A DNA stretch of 64,000 nucleotides, from the NCBI GenBank assembly GCA_017983845.1, contig JAGOAO010000002.1, positions 124,001 through 188,000 on the forward strand, written 5' to 3'. Below, piece after piece: positions 26,279-35,837 of this stretch (positions are counted from its first letter, which is position 1; each line of letters opens with the position of its first letter). The notes below the pieces were generated by a model that was not told the origin of the DNA, ran no database searches, and saw only the letters and a list, made by a program, of their open reading frames with translations. The position numbers and the translations under genes were made by a program. The DNA is from Sediminibacterium sp. (GTDB lineage Bacteria; Bacteroidota; Bacteroidia; Chitinophagales; Chitinophagaceae).

Positions 26279-27382
26279 TTATTCCCATTTAAAAATTTTA
26301 TACGCCGCAGCATACACAACCAGAATCCAAATCCCAAGAATCGCAATTTCATTTCCAACTGCCCATAAACTAGCCCCTTCAAAAGCAATGTCGCGCATCG
26401 CATTGTTAAAATGCGTCAAGGGTAAAATATTACAAAAAGGCTGCAACCATTTAGGAAAAGAATCTACTGAAAAAAAAGTGCCAGCTAGTAAAAACTGAGG
26501 CAATGTAATGAGGTTGGCAAATGGCGGTATCGTACTTTCATTTTTTGCCACACCGCTCACAATAAAGCCAAATCCCATAAACAATACCAGGGCTATAAAA
26601 CTAAGCACCATGATATTTAAAAAAGTCACCAAGCCATTTACCAAAGTAAATTGAAAAACAAAATGACCAATACCAATAATGATCACAGCAGTCATCAACT
26701 GAAAAATAACCCTACTCAATGCTTCGCCCAAAATGATATACAATCTTCGAATTGGCGTAGCATAAAATCTTTTTAGTACCAGCTGTTGTCTTAAATTAAA
26801 AAATAAAAATGCAACCCCGAATACACCAGAACTTAGTAGAGAAAAACCAAGTTGTCCTGGCAAAATAAAATCAATGGTACGGTAAGTTCTGCCTGGCACT
26901 TCTATTACTTCGTTTTTTACCACCGCAATAGTTGGGGCGTCTTTAAATTGAGCAGCATTGATATTCGCAATCACTGCATTCAAAATAGATTTAATGAGTT
27001 GGATATTTTGTGGATTGGCTGCTGCCGAACTTGTCAATTGAATTTGATAGGGCTGATTGGGATTTTGAGTGGGTTGTATGTCTATTAAAGCAGTAATCCT
27101 GCCCTTTGCCAGCTCCGAACGCATCAAAGCGGTGTCGCCTGTAACGAACTTTAAACCAGCCAAAGACTTCACTTTAGTATACACTATATTAGTGGTGTCT
27201 GCATGGGGTGCTAAAGCTACTTTTACATTGACATTCCCCCCACTACTTAAAAATCCAAATACTAAAATAAAGATCAGCGGAAATGCAATACTAAATACTA
27301 CTGCAGATGGGCTTCTTAATATAGAACGCAAACTTGCTCTAGAAATAGCAAGCATGGCTTTGATTTGACTATAGGAACTCAT
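26279..27382 (-). CDS. ABC-2 type transporter permease
   Basis: A 367-residue membrane protein of the ABC-2 permease type: helix 1 at about 25-48 (AVVFSIAFPLIFILVFGFL), a large extracytoplasmic domain of about 120 residues, then five helices from about 175 to the end. The segments LLSSGVFGVAFLFFNLRQQ, FYATPIRRLYIILGEALSR and PQFLLAGTFFSVDSFPKWLQ are typical. These proteins work with a separate ATPase to export lipids, polysaccharides or drugs, or to resist toxic peptides. No ATP-binding subunit lies next to it; it is placed between sppA (5-base gap) and the SRPBCC gene. The substrate is unknown. Confidence 0.88.
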   Translation of the reverse strand: MSSYSQIKAMLAISRASLRSILRSPSAVVFSIAFPLIFILVFGFLSSGGNVNVKVALAPHADTTNIVYTKVKSLAGLKFVTGDTALMRSELAKGRITALIDIQPTQNPNQPYQIQLTSSAAANPQNIQLIKSILNAVIANINAAQFKDAPTIAVVKNEVIEVPGRTYRTIDFILPGQLGFSLLSSGVFGVAFLFFNLRQQLVLKRFYATPIRRLYIILGEALSRVIFQLMTAVIIIGIGHFVFQFTLVNGLVTFLNIMVLSFIALVLFMGFGFIVSGVAKNESTIPPFANLITLPQFLLAGTFFSVDSFPKWLQPFCNILPLTHFNNAMRDIAFEGASLWAVGNEIAILGIWILVVYAAAYKIFKWE

Positions 27383-27387
27383 TTATT

Positions 27388-29145
27388 TTAAGGCTGTTTA
27401 ACCACAAAGATAGGCAATCGTGCTTGAGGGGCGCCCACCATTTGTTGAATCGATTTCATATGTTGTAACACCTGCCATTGGTTAGCCCCAATTTCAGATT
27501 CGATAGATTTAACTTTGACATAGTCTTTATAATCTTCAATAAAATCTTCGAGGAATGATTTTGACTCAGGGAACTGTTTGATCGTATAGCCTTTTACTTT
27601 TGCCATTTTAGCGGCAGAAGCAATGGCATCATTTAATGTACCAATTTTATCCACCAAGCCAACACCAATCGCGTCCGAACCAAGCCATACCCTGCCTTGT
27701 GCAATGGAGTCTACATAATCTATTGATTTTTTTCTGCCTTTTGCAACTCTAGATTTGAAGGTATGATAGATACTATCCACCCCAGCCTGTAATATTTTTT
27801 GCTCCATACTATTAAGCGGCCTAGTTGCAGATGGGCCATTAGCATAAGTAGCTGTCTTAACACCGTCAAAAGTAACGCCTAATTTATTTTTCATGAATCC
27901 AGAAATATTAGGCACCACACTGAACACCCCAATAGATCCTGTAATGGTATTAGCATCTGCATAAATTGAATCCGCACCACAAGCAATATAATAGCCCCCT
28001 GATGCTGCCACATCTCCCATACTTACAATCACTGGGATTTTATTTTTAATCAACTCTATTTCTCTCCAAATAATATCGCTGGCTAATGAACTACCTCCTG
28101 GAGAATTCACCCTAAGCACCAATGCATCTATGGTTTCGTCTGCTCTAATTTTTTGCAACATCAATCTAAAGTCATCACTTGCTATTGATTCTCTCATGCC
28201 TTTCCCCATAACAATATCCCCATCTGCGTATACCACTGCAATCTTCCCTGAACCAGAGCCTCTTATTGCGACTGATTTTGCGTACTCTTTGATAGAAACA
28301 AAAGGAATGTCTTTTTCTTTTACGCCCTTTAATTTTTTAGCCACTATTTTTTTAAACTGATCGTCATACACCAATCCATCCACTAAACCATTGGACAAAG
28401 CATCTTGTGCAGACTGAATCTTTGCTTCATTGGCCATTGCCTTTAATTGATCGGGGGCAATTTGTCTTGAACTAGATACTGTCTCAATAAAATGGTCATA
28501 TAATCCATTCAACCAAACACCAGTTTGTAATTTATTCGCATCCGACATTTTAGTATACCTAAATGGTTCTGTTGCACTTTTAAATTTTCCTGCATAAAAC
28601 ACCTGCATCTCTACTTCTAATTTATCCAACATGCCTTTTAAAAACACAGTCTCTAAAGAAAATCCGCTAAAATCCAATCCTCCTTGAGGATGTGTATAGA
28701 TGGCATTGGCTACATTCCCTACCCAATATCCTTTTTGCGAAATCGTTTCTCCGTAAGCTAAAATGAACTTGTTACTTTTTTTGAAATCCACCAATGCCTT
28801 TCTTAATTCTTCAGAGGCAGCGTATCCATTTGGATTTTCCTGACACTTAATATAAATGCCTTTGATATTCGAGTCTTTTTTTGCATGTAGAATCAACCCA
28901 ATGATATTGGACAAACTTGGCACTTTGCCTGTGCCAGGACGCATCAGCTCTGTAAATGGATCTGCTACTTCTTTTTCAGTGAAATTGTCTCCAAGATCAA
29001 TCACTAAAACTGCATTGGTTGGAACAGCTACCTGTTCGTCTGAAGACAGACTTGCAGCAAGACCAATCAATAACATTACACCTATAATTGAAAAAACAAA
29101 TAAGGCAATGAATGCAGCAAGGAATGACTTAAAAAAACTTTTCAT
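27388..29145 (-). CDS. sppA: Signal peptide peptidase SppA (67K type)
   Basis: A 585-residue membrane-bound serine protease with an N-terminal helix (about 10-31) and two S49 domains in tandem. The Ser/Lys dyad is visible as K189 (YAGKFKSATEPF) and S382 (DVAASGGYYIA), about the same spacing as K209 and S409 of the E. coli enzyme. It degrades leftover signal peptides in the inner membrane, facing the periplasm. The second domain also holds VNSPGGSSLASD and GSIGVFSVVPN. The gene opens a same-strand run with the ABC-2 permease and SRPBCC genes, with a 5-base gap before the permease. Confidence 0.94.
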   Translation of the reverse strand: MKSFFKSFLAAFIALFVFSIIGVMLLIGLAASLSSDEQVAVPTNAVLVIDLGDNFTEKEVADPFTELMRPGTGKVPSLSNIIGLILHAKKDSNIKGIYIKCQENPNGYAASEELRKALVDFKKSNKFILAYGETISQKGYWVGNVANAIYTHPQGGLDFSGFSLETVFLKGMLDKLEVEMQVFYAGKFKSATEPFRYTKMSDANKLQTGVWLNGLYDHFIETVSSSRQIAPDQLKAMANEAKIQSAQDALSNGLVDGLVYDDQFKKIVAKKLKGVKEKDIPFVSIKEYAKSVAIRGSGSGKIAVVYADGDIVMGKGMRESIASDDFRLMLQKIRADETIDALVLRVNSPGGSSLASDIIWREIELIKNKIPVIVSMGDVAASGGYYIACGADSIYADANTITGSIGVFSVVPNISGFMKNKLGVTFDGVKTATYANGPSATRPLNSMEQKILQAGVDSIYHTFKSRVAKGRKKSIDYVDSIAQGRVWLGSDAIGVGLVDKIGTLNDAIASAAKMAKVKGYTIKQFPESKSFLEDFIEDYKDYVKVKSIESEIGANQWQVLQHMKSIQQMVGAPQARLPIFVVKQP

Positions 29146-29244
29146 AAAAGGAGTTGAATATAAAAGAAATCGAAATTAGCGACCAAAAAATGAAGGTTGC
29201 CTTGTAAAAATATGGATATTTGCGCTCATTTTCAGCATACTTCT

Positions 29245-29733
29245 ATGAACCATATATACCTATTGATAGGCGGCAATATAGGCGACCGATTGGCCAATTT
29301 AGAAAATGCTCGAAAAAGCATTCAAGAACAATGTGGCCCAATTCAAAAAGCCTCCTCTATTTATGAAACAGAAGCCTGGGGATTGAAGGATCAACCCGCT
29401 TTTTACAATCAAGCCCTTTGCATAGACACGGAATTAAGTCCTGAGGAATTATTAGAAACGCTTCTAAGAATCGAAGTTTCAATGGGCCGAAAACGCATGG
29501 TTCCTCTAGGGCCAAGAAATATAGATCTAGACATTATCTACTATCATCATGCAGTCATTCAACAAACAGGCCTGATTATCCCACATCCAAGAATGACCGA
29601 ACGCAACTTTGTGCTGGCCCCATTAGTGGAAATTGCAGCCGATTTTATGCACCCAATCCTTCAAAAAACAAATACTCAGCTTTTTCAATCCTGCAAAGAC
29701 CTATCTGTTGTGTATAAAAAAAGCGAGAAATAA
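29245..29733 (+). CDS. folK: 2-amino-4-hydroxy-6-hydroxymethyldihydropteridine diphosphokinase
   Basis: A 162-residue HPPK of normal length. Motifs are LLIGGNIGDR at the N-terminus, ETEAWGLKDQPAFYNQ, the signature RIEVSMGRKR with PLGPRNIDLDI (metal-binding aspartates), and PHPRMTERNFVLAPL. It transfers pyrophosphate from ATP to the pterin in folate synthesis. The frame is open from 29197, but the ATG at 29245 matches the family start (MNHIYLLIGGN). It is divergent from sppA and precedes the deoxynucleoside kinase by 42 bases. The same window also carries folA and thyA, at a distance. Confidence 0.95.
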   Translation: MNHIYLLIGGNIGDRLANLENARKSIQEQCGPIQKASSIYETEAWGLKDQPAFYNQALCIDTELSPEELLETLLRIEVSMGRKRMVPLGPRNIDLDIIYYHHAVIQQTGLIIPHPRMTERNFVLAPLVEIAADFMHPILQKTNTQLFQSCKDLSVVYKKSEK

Positions 29734-29746
29734 AGCGCCCACAACT

Positions 29747-29754
29747 TATCTTTG
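29747..29754 (+). promoter_or_regulatory. Bacteroidota -7 element upstream of the deoxynucleoside kinase
   Basis: TATCTTTG matches TAnnTTTG, 21 bases before the ATG at 29776, in the short folK-kinase gap. Confidence 0.35.
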
Positions 29755-29775
29755 GCAGCAAGTATTCAAAGCATT

Positions 29776-30408
29776 ATGAAGCATCATTTTATAGCAATTG
29801 AGGGGAATATTGGTGCTGGAAAGACAACACTATCACATTTACTCGCGCAACATTTTAACGCAAAACTGGTATTAGAAGAATTTGCAGAGAACCCGTTTTT
29901 GACCAAATTTTACGAGAATCCCAAGCAATACGCCTTTCCTTTAGAATTGTTCTTTTTAGCAGAAAGGTTTAAACAACAGCAGGAGATGGTGAAATCCAGT
30001 GACCTATTTCAAAATGTAACTGTGTCGGATTATATCTTCACAAAATGTTTGCTATTCGCAAAGGTCAATCTACCTGAAGAAGAGTTTAGATTGTATCAGA
30101 AAATGTTTGATGTCTTTGTGCAGCAACTTACTCCGCCAGATATTTTAATCTATTTACATTCACCTGTCAACAGACTACAAGGGAATATCAAAAAAAGGAA
30201 CCGCAAATTCGAGCAAAGCATCCCAGATGAATACCTCTTTAAATTGCAAGAAACCTATACAAGCTATATCAAGCAGCACAATATCAAAACCATCTTTGTG
30301 GACGCAAGCAATGCAGATTTTTTATACAACGAAAAGCATTTTCAAGTCATTATAGATGCATTAGATAAAGACCTAGAAGAAGGTCAGCATTATTTCACTC
30401 TACCTTAA
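29776..30408 (+). CDS. Deoxynucleoside kinase family protein
   Basis: A 210-residue kinase of the dCK/dGK/thymidine kinase 2 type. It has the P-loop EGNIGAGKTTLSHLL near the start, the EEFAENPFLTKFY substrate segment, the region around VSDYIFTKCLLFAKVNL in place of the usual DRS motif, and a lid-like arginine-rich stretch (KKRNRKFEQ). It phosphorylates deoxynucleosides for dNTP salvage; which base cannot be told from sequence. The ATG at 29776 is chosen over the TTG at 29752, because the latter overlaps a -7 promoter element. It follows folK on the same strand. Confidence 0.9.
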   Translation: MKHHFIAIEGNIGAGKTTLSHLLAQHFNAKLVLEEFAENPFLTKFYENPKQYAFPLELFFLAERFKQQQEMVKSSDLFQNVTVSDYIFTKCLLFAKVNLPEEEFRLYQKMFDVFVQQLTPPDILIYLHSPVNRLQGNIKKRNRKFEQSIPDEYLFKLQETYTSYIKQHNIKTIFVDASNADFLYNEKHFQVIIDALDKDLEEGQHYFTLP

Positions 30409-30431
30409 ATAACAGAACATTCAATACGCTG

Positions 30432-31685
30432 ATGGAAAACAATTCACCACAATCCACTAAAGACCCATTTGCAGCGTTAAGGATTCCCGAGTTTAGGAAT
30501 TTAATGTTGGGTCGTTTTTTATTCATCATGGGATTAAGAATGATGGGGACCTTGGTTGGCTGGTGGATTTATGAATTAACCAACGAACCATTTGCGATAG
30601 GTCTTATTGGATTGGCAGAAGTTATTCCGGCAGTTTCTCTTGCGCTGTATGCAGGGCATGTAATTGACAAGAGTGAAAAAAGAAAAATTATTTTAAGAGG
30701 CGTAAGTCTTTATTTGATTTGTGCTATAAGTTTAGTGATTTTGTCTTCGGCTTATGGCAAGGCGCAATTAGGCAATTTGCAAATAGCCATTGGTATTTAT
30801 TTTGTGATTTTTTGTACTGGTATTATACGCTCCTTTACTGGACCAGGCTTTGGTACCTTGGTTGGAGAAATTGTACCCAAGGATTTATTACAAAATGCCA
30901 CCACCTGGAGTCAAGGCATGTGGTTAAGCGCCTCTGTAGTTGGTCATGCAAGTATTGGGTTTATGATTGCTGGATTTGGCATACACCAATCACTCATATT
31001 GGTTGCCGCGTTGGTGGCGATTGGCTTCTTTTTTATTCAAAAAATAAGCGTAAAACCTCCTCATCCAACATTAGTCGAGCAAAAGCCATTAGAGAGTGTG
31101 AAAGAAGGATTAAGATTTGTTTTTAATAGCAAGGAAGTTTTAGGCGCATTGTCTTTGGATTTATTTGCGGTGCTATTTGGGGGTGCAGTTGCCATGGTGC
31201 CAGTATTTGCAAGAGATATTCTTAAAGTAGGACCAATAGGGTTTGGCTGGTTGAACGCTGCCACAGATATTGGCGCGATGTTGATTATTGTACTGATCAC
31301 TTTATTCCCAGTTGAACAAAAACAAGGCAAGAAATTGCTACTTGCTGTTGCAGGATTTGGTGTTTGTATCATTGTATTCGCGGTATCTAAAATATTTTGG
31401 ATCTCCTTTGCTGCATTATTAATGAGTGGCATACTTGACGGATTTAGCATGATTGTTCGAGGCACCATTGTTCAATTGAAAACACCAAGTCATATGCGCG
31501 GAAGGGTAATGTCCGTGAACTCTATGTTCATCAATAGCAGTAATGAATTAGGGCAATTTGAGAGTGGCTTGGCGGCAAAAGCAATGGGCGTAATTCCATC
31601 TGTGGTATTTGGCGGAACCATGACCATTTTAGTGGTGGTCACTACTTGGTTTAAAGCACCCAAATTAAAAGAAATGGAATATTAA
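30432..31685 (+). CDS. MFS transporter (EntS/MFS_3-like)
   Basis: A 417-residue, 12-helix transporter. The N-terminal segment (PEFRNLMLGRFLFIMGLRMMGTLVGWWIYELT) and the loop YAGHVIDKSEKRKIIL, a variant of motif A, resemble the MFS_3 group with EntS-type exporters. A short conserved stretch near the end (MRGRVMSVNSMFINSSNELG) is also typical. The substrate is unknown; siderophore or drug export would fit the group but there is no supporting gene nearby. It lies 23 bases after the deoxynucleoside kinase and ends head-to-head with the YkgJ-type gene (7-base gap). Confidence 0.88.
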   Translation: MENNSPQSTKDPFAALRIPEFRNLMLGRFLFIMGLRMMGTLVGWWIYELTNEPFAIGLIGLAEVIPAVSLALYAGHVIDKSEKRKIILRGVSLYLICAISLVILSSAYGKAQLGNLQIAIGIYFVIFCTGIIRSFTGPGFGTLVGEIVPKDLLQNATTWSQGMWLSASVVGHASIGFMIAGFGIHQSLILVAALVAIGFFFIQKISVKPPHPTLVEQKPLESVKEGLRFVFNSKEVLGALSLDLFAVLFGGAVAMVPVFARDILKVGPIGFGWLNAATDIGAMLIIVLITLFPVEQKQGKKLLLAVAGFGVCIIVFAVSKIFWISFAALLMSGILDGFSMIVRGTIVQLKTPSHMRGRVMSVNSMFINSSNELGQFESGLAAKAMGVIPSVVFGGTMTILVVVTTWFKAPKLKEMEY

Positions 31686-31692
31686 TGAAGGC

Positions 31693-32172
31693 TTATTTAG
31701 CCAATAACCCATTCATTACATCATGTACGGCAGGACAGAATTCTGCATTCTTCATTGTAATAGGGATACGCTTAAAAAATACATCTTCGTCTGTATAAGG
31801 GAACCTTTGACAATCTGTAGGTCGATGGTCATAAATACTGCAAGCATTATCGCCGCCTAAAAAAGGACAAGGCCTTGTTTTAGAAACATAATCCCCTTCC
31901 TCATCCATACTTAGGTACTTGTCGATAAACGCCGTCTCCTTCATGCCCACATATTTACTGATTCTTTTAATATCGGGCATCTTAAACCTTGGGGAGTAAT
32001 TCTTGCAACATCTAGCACAGTCCAAGCAATCAATTTTTTCAAATGCCGCTTCATGCAAATCGGGCAATTGCTTCAAAATAACCTTCTTATCCACCCTTTT
32101 AAGAAAATTCTGGAACTTCTTAAGCTGCTCAGGAGCAGGTGTGTCATATAAATGTTCAGTGTTCGCTTGCAT
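31693..32172 (-). CDS. YkgJ-family cysteine-cluster protein
   Basis: A 159-residue protein with the YkgJ/CxxCxxCC pattern: CLDCARCCKNYSPRF near residues 49-63, CPFLGGDNACSIYDHRPTDC further on, and a C-terminal EFCPAVH. These eight-odd cysteines probably hold a zinc or iron-sulfur cluster. The family's biochemical role is not well established. The start is ATG at 32172, with a TACTTTTG -7 element 9 bases before it. It is divergent from gcvP and convergent with the MFS gene. Confidence 0.9.
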   Translation of the reverse strand: MQANTEHLYDTPAPEQLKKFQNFLKRVDKKVILKQLPDLHEAAFEKIDCLDCARCCKNYSPRFKMPDIKRISKYVGMKETAFIDKYLSMDEEGDYVSKTRPCPFLGGDNACSIYDHRPTDCQRFPYTDEDVFFKRIPITMKNAEFCPAVHDVMNGLLAK

Positions 32173-32181
32173 AATAGGTTA

Positions 32182-32189
32182 CAAAAGTA
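32182..32189 (-). promoter_or_regulatory. Bacteroidota -7 element upstream of the YkgJ-type gene
   Basis: The minus strand reads TACTTTTG, 9 bases before the ATG at 32172, in the divergent region shared with gcvP. Confidence 0.4.
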
Positions 32190-32271
32190 AACTATTTGCA
32201 GCTCATCCACAAGCTTTCCCCATTCGGCTCGTATAGGGTAAAGATCCGCCCTAAGCCGCCCTTAAAAAGCG

Positions 32272-32279
32272 TATATTTG
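32272..32279 (+). promoter_or_regulatory. Bacteroidota -7 element upstream of gcvP
   Basis: TATATTTG lies 33 bases before the ATG at 32313. Its position supports that start over the TTG at 32196, which is upstream of the promoter. Confidence 0.4.
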
Positions 32280-32312
32280 TGGCAATTTTTAACCTTTTCA
32301 ATTCCGTCGAAA

Positions 32313-35162
32313 ATGAATCAAAGTGGTGCAGAATTTATCCAAAGACATATTGGTCCAAATCCAGTAGATAGTGCAAAAATGTTGGCTGCAGTGGGTGTAG
32401 ATAATTTAGCAGCATTAATAGACAAAACTATACCAGCAAATATTCGTTTAAAAAAACCGATGGCCATTCCAGAAGGATTGACGGAGTTTGAAATGCTACA
32501 ATCACTAAAAGCCATTGGCGAAAAAAATATTGTTGCGAAAAATTTTATTGGCCAAGGATATTACGGCACTATCACACCTTCTGTGATTCTTAGAAATATA
32601 TTTGAAAACCCAGGTTGGTATACACAGTACACTCCTTACCAAGCAGAAATTGCACAAGGACGTTTAGAAAGTTTATTGAACTTTCAAACCATGATCACAG
32701 ATTTAACAGGAATGGATATCGCCAACGCTTCCTTATTAGACGAAGCCACTGCTTCTGCAGAAGCCATGGCCATGATCTTTAATCATGTGAACAAATCAGA
32801 AGTAGCAAGTCATCCAAAATTATTTGTAGACGACACTATTTTTGCACAAACAAAATCCGTGCTTCAAACTAGAGCAAGGCCTATTGGCATTGAATTAGTG
32901 ACAGGCGATTTTAAAACTGCAGCATTAGACAATCAATTTTTTGGCGCGATATTGCAATACCCAAATGCAAATGGCGCGATAGAAGACTATAGCAGTTTCA
33001 TAGATCAAATACACCAATATGGTGGTATGGTTATTTTGGTAGCTGATTTACTTTCATTGACTATATTAAAAAGCCCAGGCGAATTAAATGCAGATGTAGC
33101 TGTTGGTAACACACAGCGTTTTGGTGTACCAATGGGATTCGGCGGACCACATGCAGCTTATTTTGCAACCAAAGATGCATTCAAAAGAGGTATGCCAGGT
33201 AGATTGATTGGTGTAAGTATTGACGCCCAAGGCAACCGTGCATTAAGAATGGCATTGCAAACAAGAGAACAACATATCAAACGCGAAAAAGCGACATCAA
33301 ATATTTGTACTGCACAAGCTTTACTTGCAAATATGGCAGTGATGTATGCCGTATACCATGGACCAGAAGGATTAAAATCCATTGCTTCTAGAGTGCATAC
33401 ATTCGCTCAAGGTTTGGCGCAGCAATTAGAAAGTCTAGGCATTCAACAAGTCAATGCCTATTATTTTGACACATTGCATTTGAAAGGTTTTGACGCAAAT
33501 AAATTATATGAAATTGCTTCTGCTCAAAATATTAATTTCAATTACCTCACCAATGGCACTGTTTCAATTAGCATAGACGAAACAACTTCAACCAATGACA
33601 TCCAAGCGATTGTTGGTTTATTTGAAACCTTAACTGGTAAAAAAGCCAATGCATTGAATGCAAGCATTAAAAATGTAGCCATCCCTACGCAGTTAATTAG
33701 AGCAAGTGCCTATTTAACGCACCCAGTATTTAACACGCACCATAGTGAAACACAAATGATGCGTTATATCAAACAATTAGAGAACAAGGATCTTTCTTTA
33801 AATACTAGCATGATTAGTCTTGGTAGCTGTACCATGAAATTAAATGCAGCCACTGAAATGATTCCTGTAAGCTGGCCTTGTTTTGGCGGCTTGCATCCTT
33901 TTGCGCCAGCGAATCAAACCATTGGTTACCAAGAAATCGCAAAAGAATTAAGCGCTTACTTATGTCAAACGACTGGTTTCACTGCATGTAGCTTACAGCC
34001 CAATAGTGGCGCACAAGGAGAATACGCAGGATTGTTAACCATTCGTTCTTACCACGCTGCAAGAAATGAAAACCACAGAAATATTGTTTTGATACCTATT
34101 AGCGCACACGGCACCAACCCTGCAAGTGCGGTGATGGCAGGCTTTAAAGTAGTAGTAGTGGCTTGTGACGCAGCAGGTAATATTGACGTAGAGGACTTAA
34201 CAGCAAAAGCAATTCAATATAAAGATAACCTAGGTGCATTAATGGTGACTTACCCATCTACGCATGGCGTATTCGAAGAGACCATCATTGATATCTGTAA
34301 TACCATTCACCAATATGGTGGTATGGTGTATATGGACGGAGCCAACATGAATGCGCAAGTAGGATTGACTAGCCCGGGCAATATTGGCGCAGACGTTTGT
34401 CACTTGAATTTACATAAAACATTCGCGATCCCACATGGTGGTGGCGGACCAGGTGTTGGACCAATTTGTGTAAACGATAAACTTGCTCCTTTCCTTCCAG
34501 GACATATTTTTAATGGCGACGAAAGCAATGCAGTGAGCAGTGCTCCATTAGGTTCTGCTAGCATCTTATTAATAAGTTATGCTTACATTAAAATGTTAGG
34601 TGCAAAAGGATTGGAATTAGCTACTAGCTATGCGATCTTAAATGCAAACTATATGAAATCAAGATTGGAAAAAGTATATCCAATTTTATATACTGGCAAG
34701 AATGGCACTTGTGCACATGAATTCATCATCGACTTAAGACCCTTTAAAGTAAGTGCAGGAATAGAAGCAGAAGATGTAGCTAAAAGATTGATTGACTATG
34801 GATTCCACGCACCAACCATGAGCTTCCCTGTTCCAGGTACCATTATGATTGAGCCAACTGAAAGTGAGGATATGGCTGAACTAGACCGTTTCTGTGATGC
34901 TTTATTGGCAATACATGCAGAAATTAAAGCAATTGAAGAGGGTCGTTTAGATAAAGTGGACAATCCATTGAAAAATGCACCGCATACACAACATGTAATT
35001 TGTGCAAATGAATGGTCACACGCTTATACTAGACAAGAAGCAGCATTCCCTTTACCTTATGTTGCATTAAATAAATTCTGGCCAACAGTAGCTCGTGTAA
35101 ACAATACGCATGGAGACAGAAACTTGGTTTGTACTTGCGAACCGGTTGCTTCATACGCATAA
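32313..35162 (+). CDS. gcvP: Glycine dehydrogenase (aminomethyl-transferring), P protein
   Basis: A 949-residue P protein with the P1 and P2 halves fused, as in most Gram-negative bacteria. The N-terminus is [10 protein letters not shown]; the glycine-rich [13 protein letters not shown] lies in the first half, and the PLP lysine is in [20 protein letters not shown] in the second. It decarboxylates glycine and passes the aminomethyl group to the lipoyl H protein. gcvT and gcvH are not in this window. The start at 32313 gives the family N-terminus, while the longer open frame from 32196 shows no similarity. A strong hairpin terminator follows 31 bases after the stop. Confidence 0.97.
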   Translation: MNQSGAEFIQRHIGPNPVDSAKMLAAVGVDNLAALIDKTIPANIRLKKPMAIPEGLTEFEMLQSLKAIGEKNIVAKNFIGQGYYGTITPSVILRNIFENPGWYTQYTPYQAEIAQGRLESLLNFQTMITDLTGMDIANASLLDEATASAEAMAMIFNHVNKSEVASHPKLFVDDTIFAQTKSVLQTRARPIGIELVTGDFKTAALDNQFFGAILQYPNANGAIEDYSSFIDQIHQYGGMVILVADLLSLTILKSPGELNADVAVGNTQRFGVPMGFGGPHAAYFATKDAFKRGMPGRLIGVSIDAQGNRALRMALQTREQHIKREKATSNICTAQALLANMAVMYAVYHGPEGLKSIASRVHTFAQGLAQQLESLGIQQVNAYYFDTLHLKGFDANKLYEIASAQNINFNYLTNGTVSISIDETTSTNDIQAIVGLFETLTGKKANALNASIKNVAIPTQLIRASAYLTHPVFNTHHSETQMMRYIKQLENKDLSLNTSMISLGSCTMKLNAATEMIPVSWPCFGGLHPFAPANQTIGYQEIAKELSAYLCQTTGFTACSLQPNSGAQGEYAGLLTIRSYHAARNENHRNIVLIPISAHGTNPASAVMAGFKVVVVACDAAGNIDVEDLTAKAIQYKDNLGALMVTYPSTHGVFEETIIDICNTIHQYGGMVYMDGANMNAQVGLTSPGNIGADVCHLNLHKTFAIPHGGGGPGVGPICVNDKLAPFLPGHIFNGDESNAVSSAPLGSASILLISYAYIKMLGAKGLELATSYAILNANYMKSRLEKVYPILYTGKNGTCAHEFIIDLRPFKVSAGIEAEDVAKRLIDYGFHAPTMSFPVPGTIMIEPTESEDMAELDRFCDALLAIHAEIKAIEEGRLDKVDNPLKNAPHTQHVICANEWSHAYTRQEAAFPLPYVALNKFWPTVARVNNTHGDRNLVCTCEPVASYA

Positions 35163-35193
35163 ATGTTCACAAAATAACTAGCATAAGCTTTAC

Positions 35194-35234
35194 AAAAAGA
35201 GGCGCTTTATATTTTAAAGCGCCTCTTTTTTTTT
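35194..35234. terminator. Rho-independent terminator, works in both directions
   Basis: A perfect 16-base-pair stem (35194-35209 with 35215-35230, core AAGAGGCGCTTTA) has a five-base loop. It is followed by a T-run on the plus strand after gcvP and by TTTTTG on the minus strand after the HTH gene. It should end both convergent transcripts. Confidence 0.85.
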
Positions 35235-35252
35235 GTTATGGGGGAAACATTG

Positions 35253-35690
35253 TCAGGCATCCATCCTAGTTGCCACCGTTGAACTGGCAGAAATGGGAGG
35301 ATTGCCATTTAACATAAACTCATATAGCCCGATAATTTTTTCCTTATCTCTTAATGCAGTTTGCAATTTATCGAAATCATTTTCTAAACTTTTCAATCGC
35401 TTATTTTCCACATTGTATTTAGTGGTAAACTCCTCCATTACATTTGAGCTATTCATTTGCACATGATTGGACTCTGGCTTGAGCATTTGTCCCTCTCCAG
35501 TTAAAACCCATAAGATATCTAAATCAGGATAAGCTAAATGAATTTTAATTAAAATGTCAGAACCTACCGAACCAAGATGTCTTAATTGTTTTGAATAATA
35601 CCCATTTGACAACTTGATTTTTTTCTCAAAAGCATGAGGAGAGACTTTTCTAAACTGAAGGTACATTGCGATTCTTTCAATAGGTTTCAT
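35253..35690 (-). CDS. XRE-like helix-turn-helix regulator with coiled-coil tail
   Basis: A 145-residue DNA-binding protein. Residues 3-65 have the Bacteroidota-type XRE domain (ERIAMYLQFRKVS, then KKIKLSNGYYSKQL, and AYPDLDILWVLTGEGQML), the same pattern seen in phage-repressor-like regulators of this phylum. From about residue 75 to 125 there is a charged heptad-like helix (EEFTTKYNVENKRLKSLEND) that probably makes a dimer. The frame is open to 35735, but the ATG at 35690 fits the domain. No phage genes are near. Upstream lies a pair of direct repeats 22 bases apart that could be its operator. Confidence 0.85.
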   Translation of the reverse strand: MKPIERIAMYLQFRKVSPHAFEKKIKLSNGYYSKQLRHLGSVGSDILIKIHLAYPDLDILWVLTGEGQMLKPESNHVQMNSSNVMEEFTTKYNVENKRLKSLENDFDKLQTALRDKEKIIGLYEFMLNGNPPISASSTVATRMDA

Positions 35691-35785
35691 GGTAATTCGA
35701 TTTAGCGGTGAAATTGATATAGAATGTATTTCCATATCGTTCTACAACTAAATTACTTATGCCAATAAAACCATATGCGAGACAA

Positions 35786-35823
35786 AGGCCTCATTTTAAA
35801 GGCAGGCAGGCCTCATTTTTAAA
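35786..35823. repeat. Two direct repeats with palindromic AGGCCT cores upstream of the HTH gene
   Basis: Copy 1 (35786-35800) reads AGGCCTCATTTTAAA and copy 2 (35808-35823) is the same with one added T. The copies start 22 bases apart, about two helical turns, and a short GGCAGGCAGG run lies between them. The position is about 100-130 bases upstream of the HTH regulator start and just past the ABC-F stop. Confidence 0.6.
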
Positions 35824-35837
35824 CGCTCCAAAACAGC

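Noticed and set aside
31061..31468. Minus-strand open frame of 135 codons inside the MFS gene
   Set aside because: Antisense to a clear 12-helix transporter; the low-complexity composition is a by-product of hydrophobic codons.
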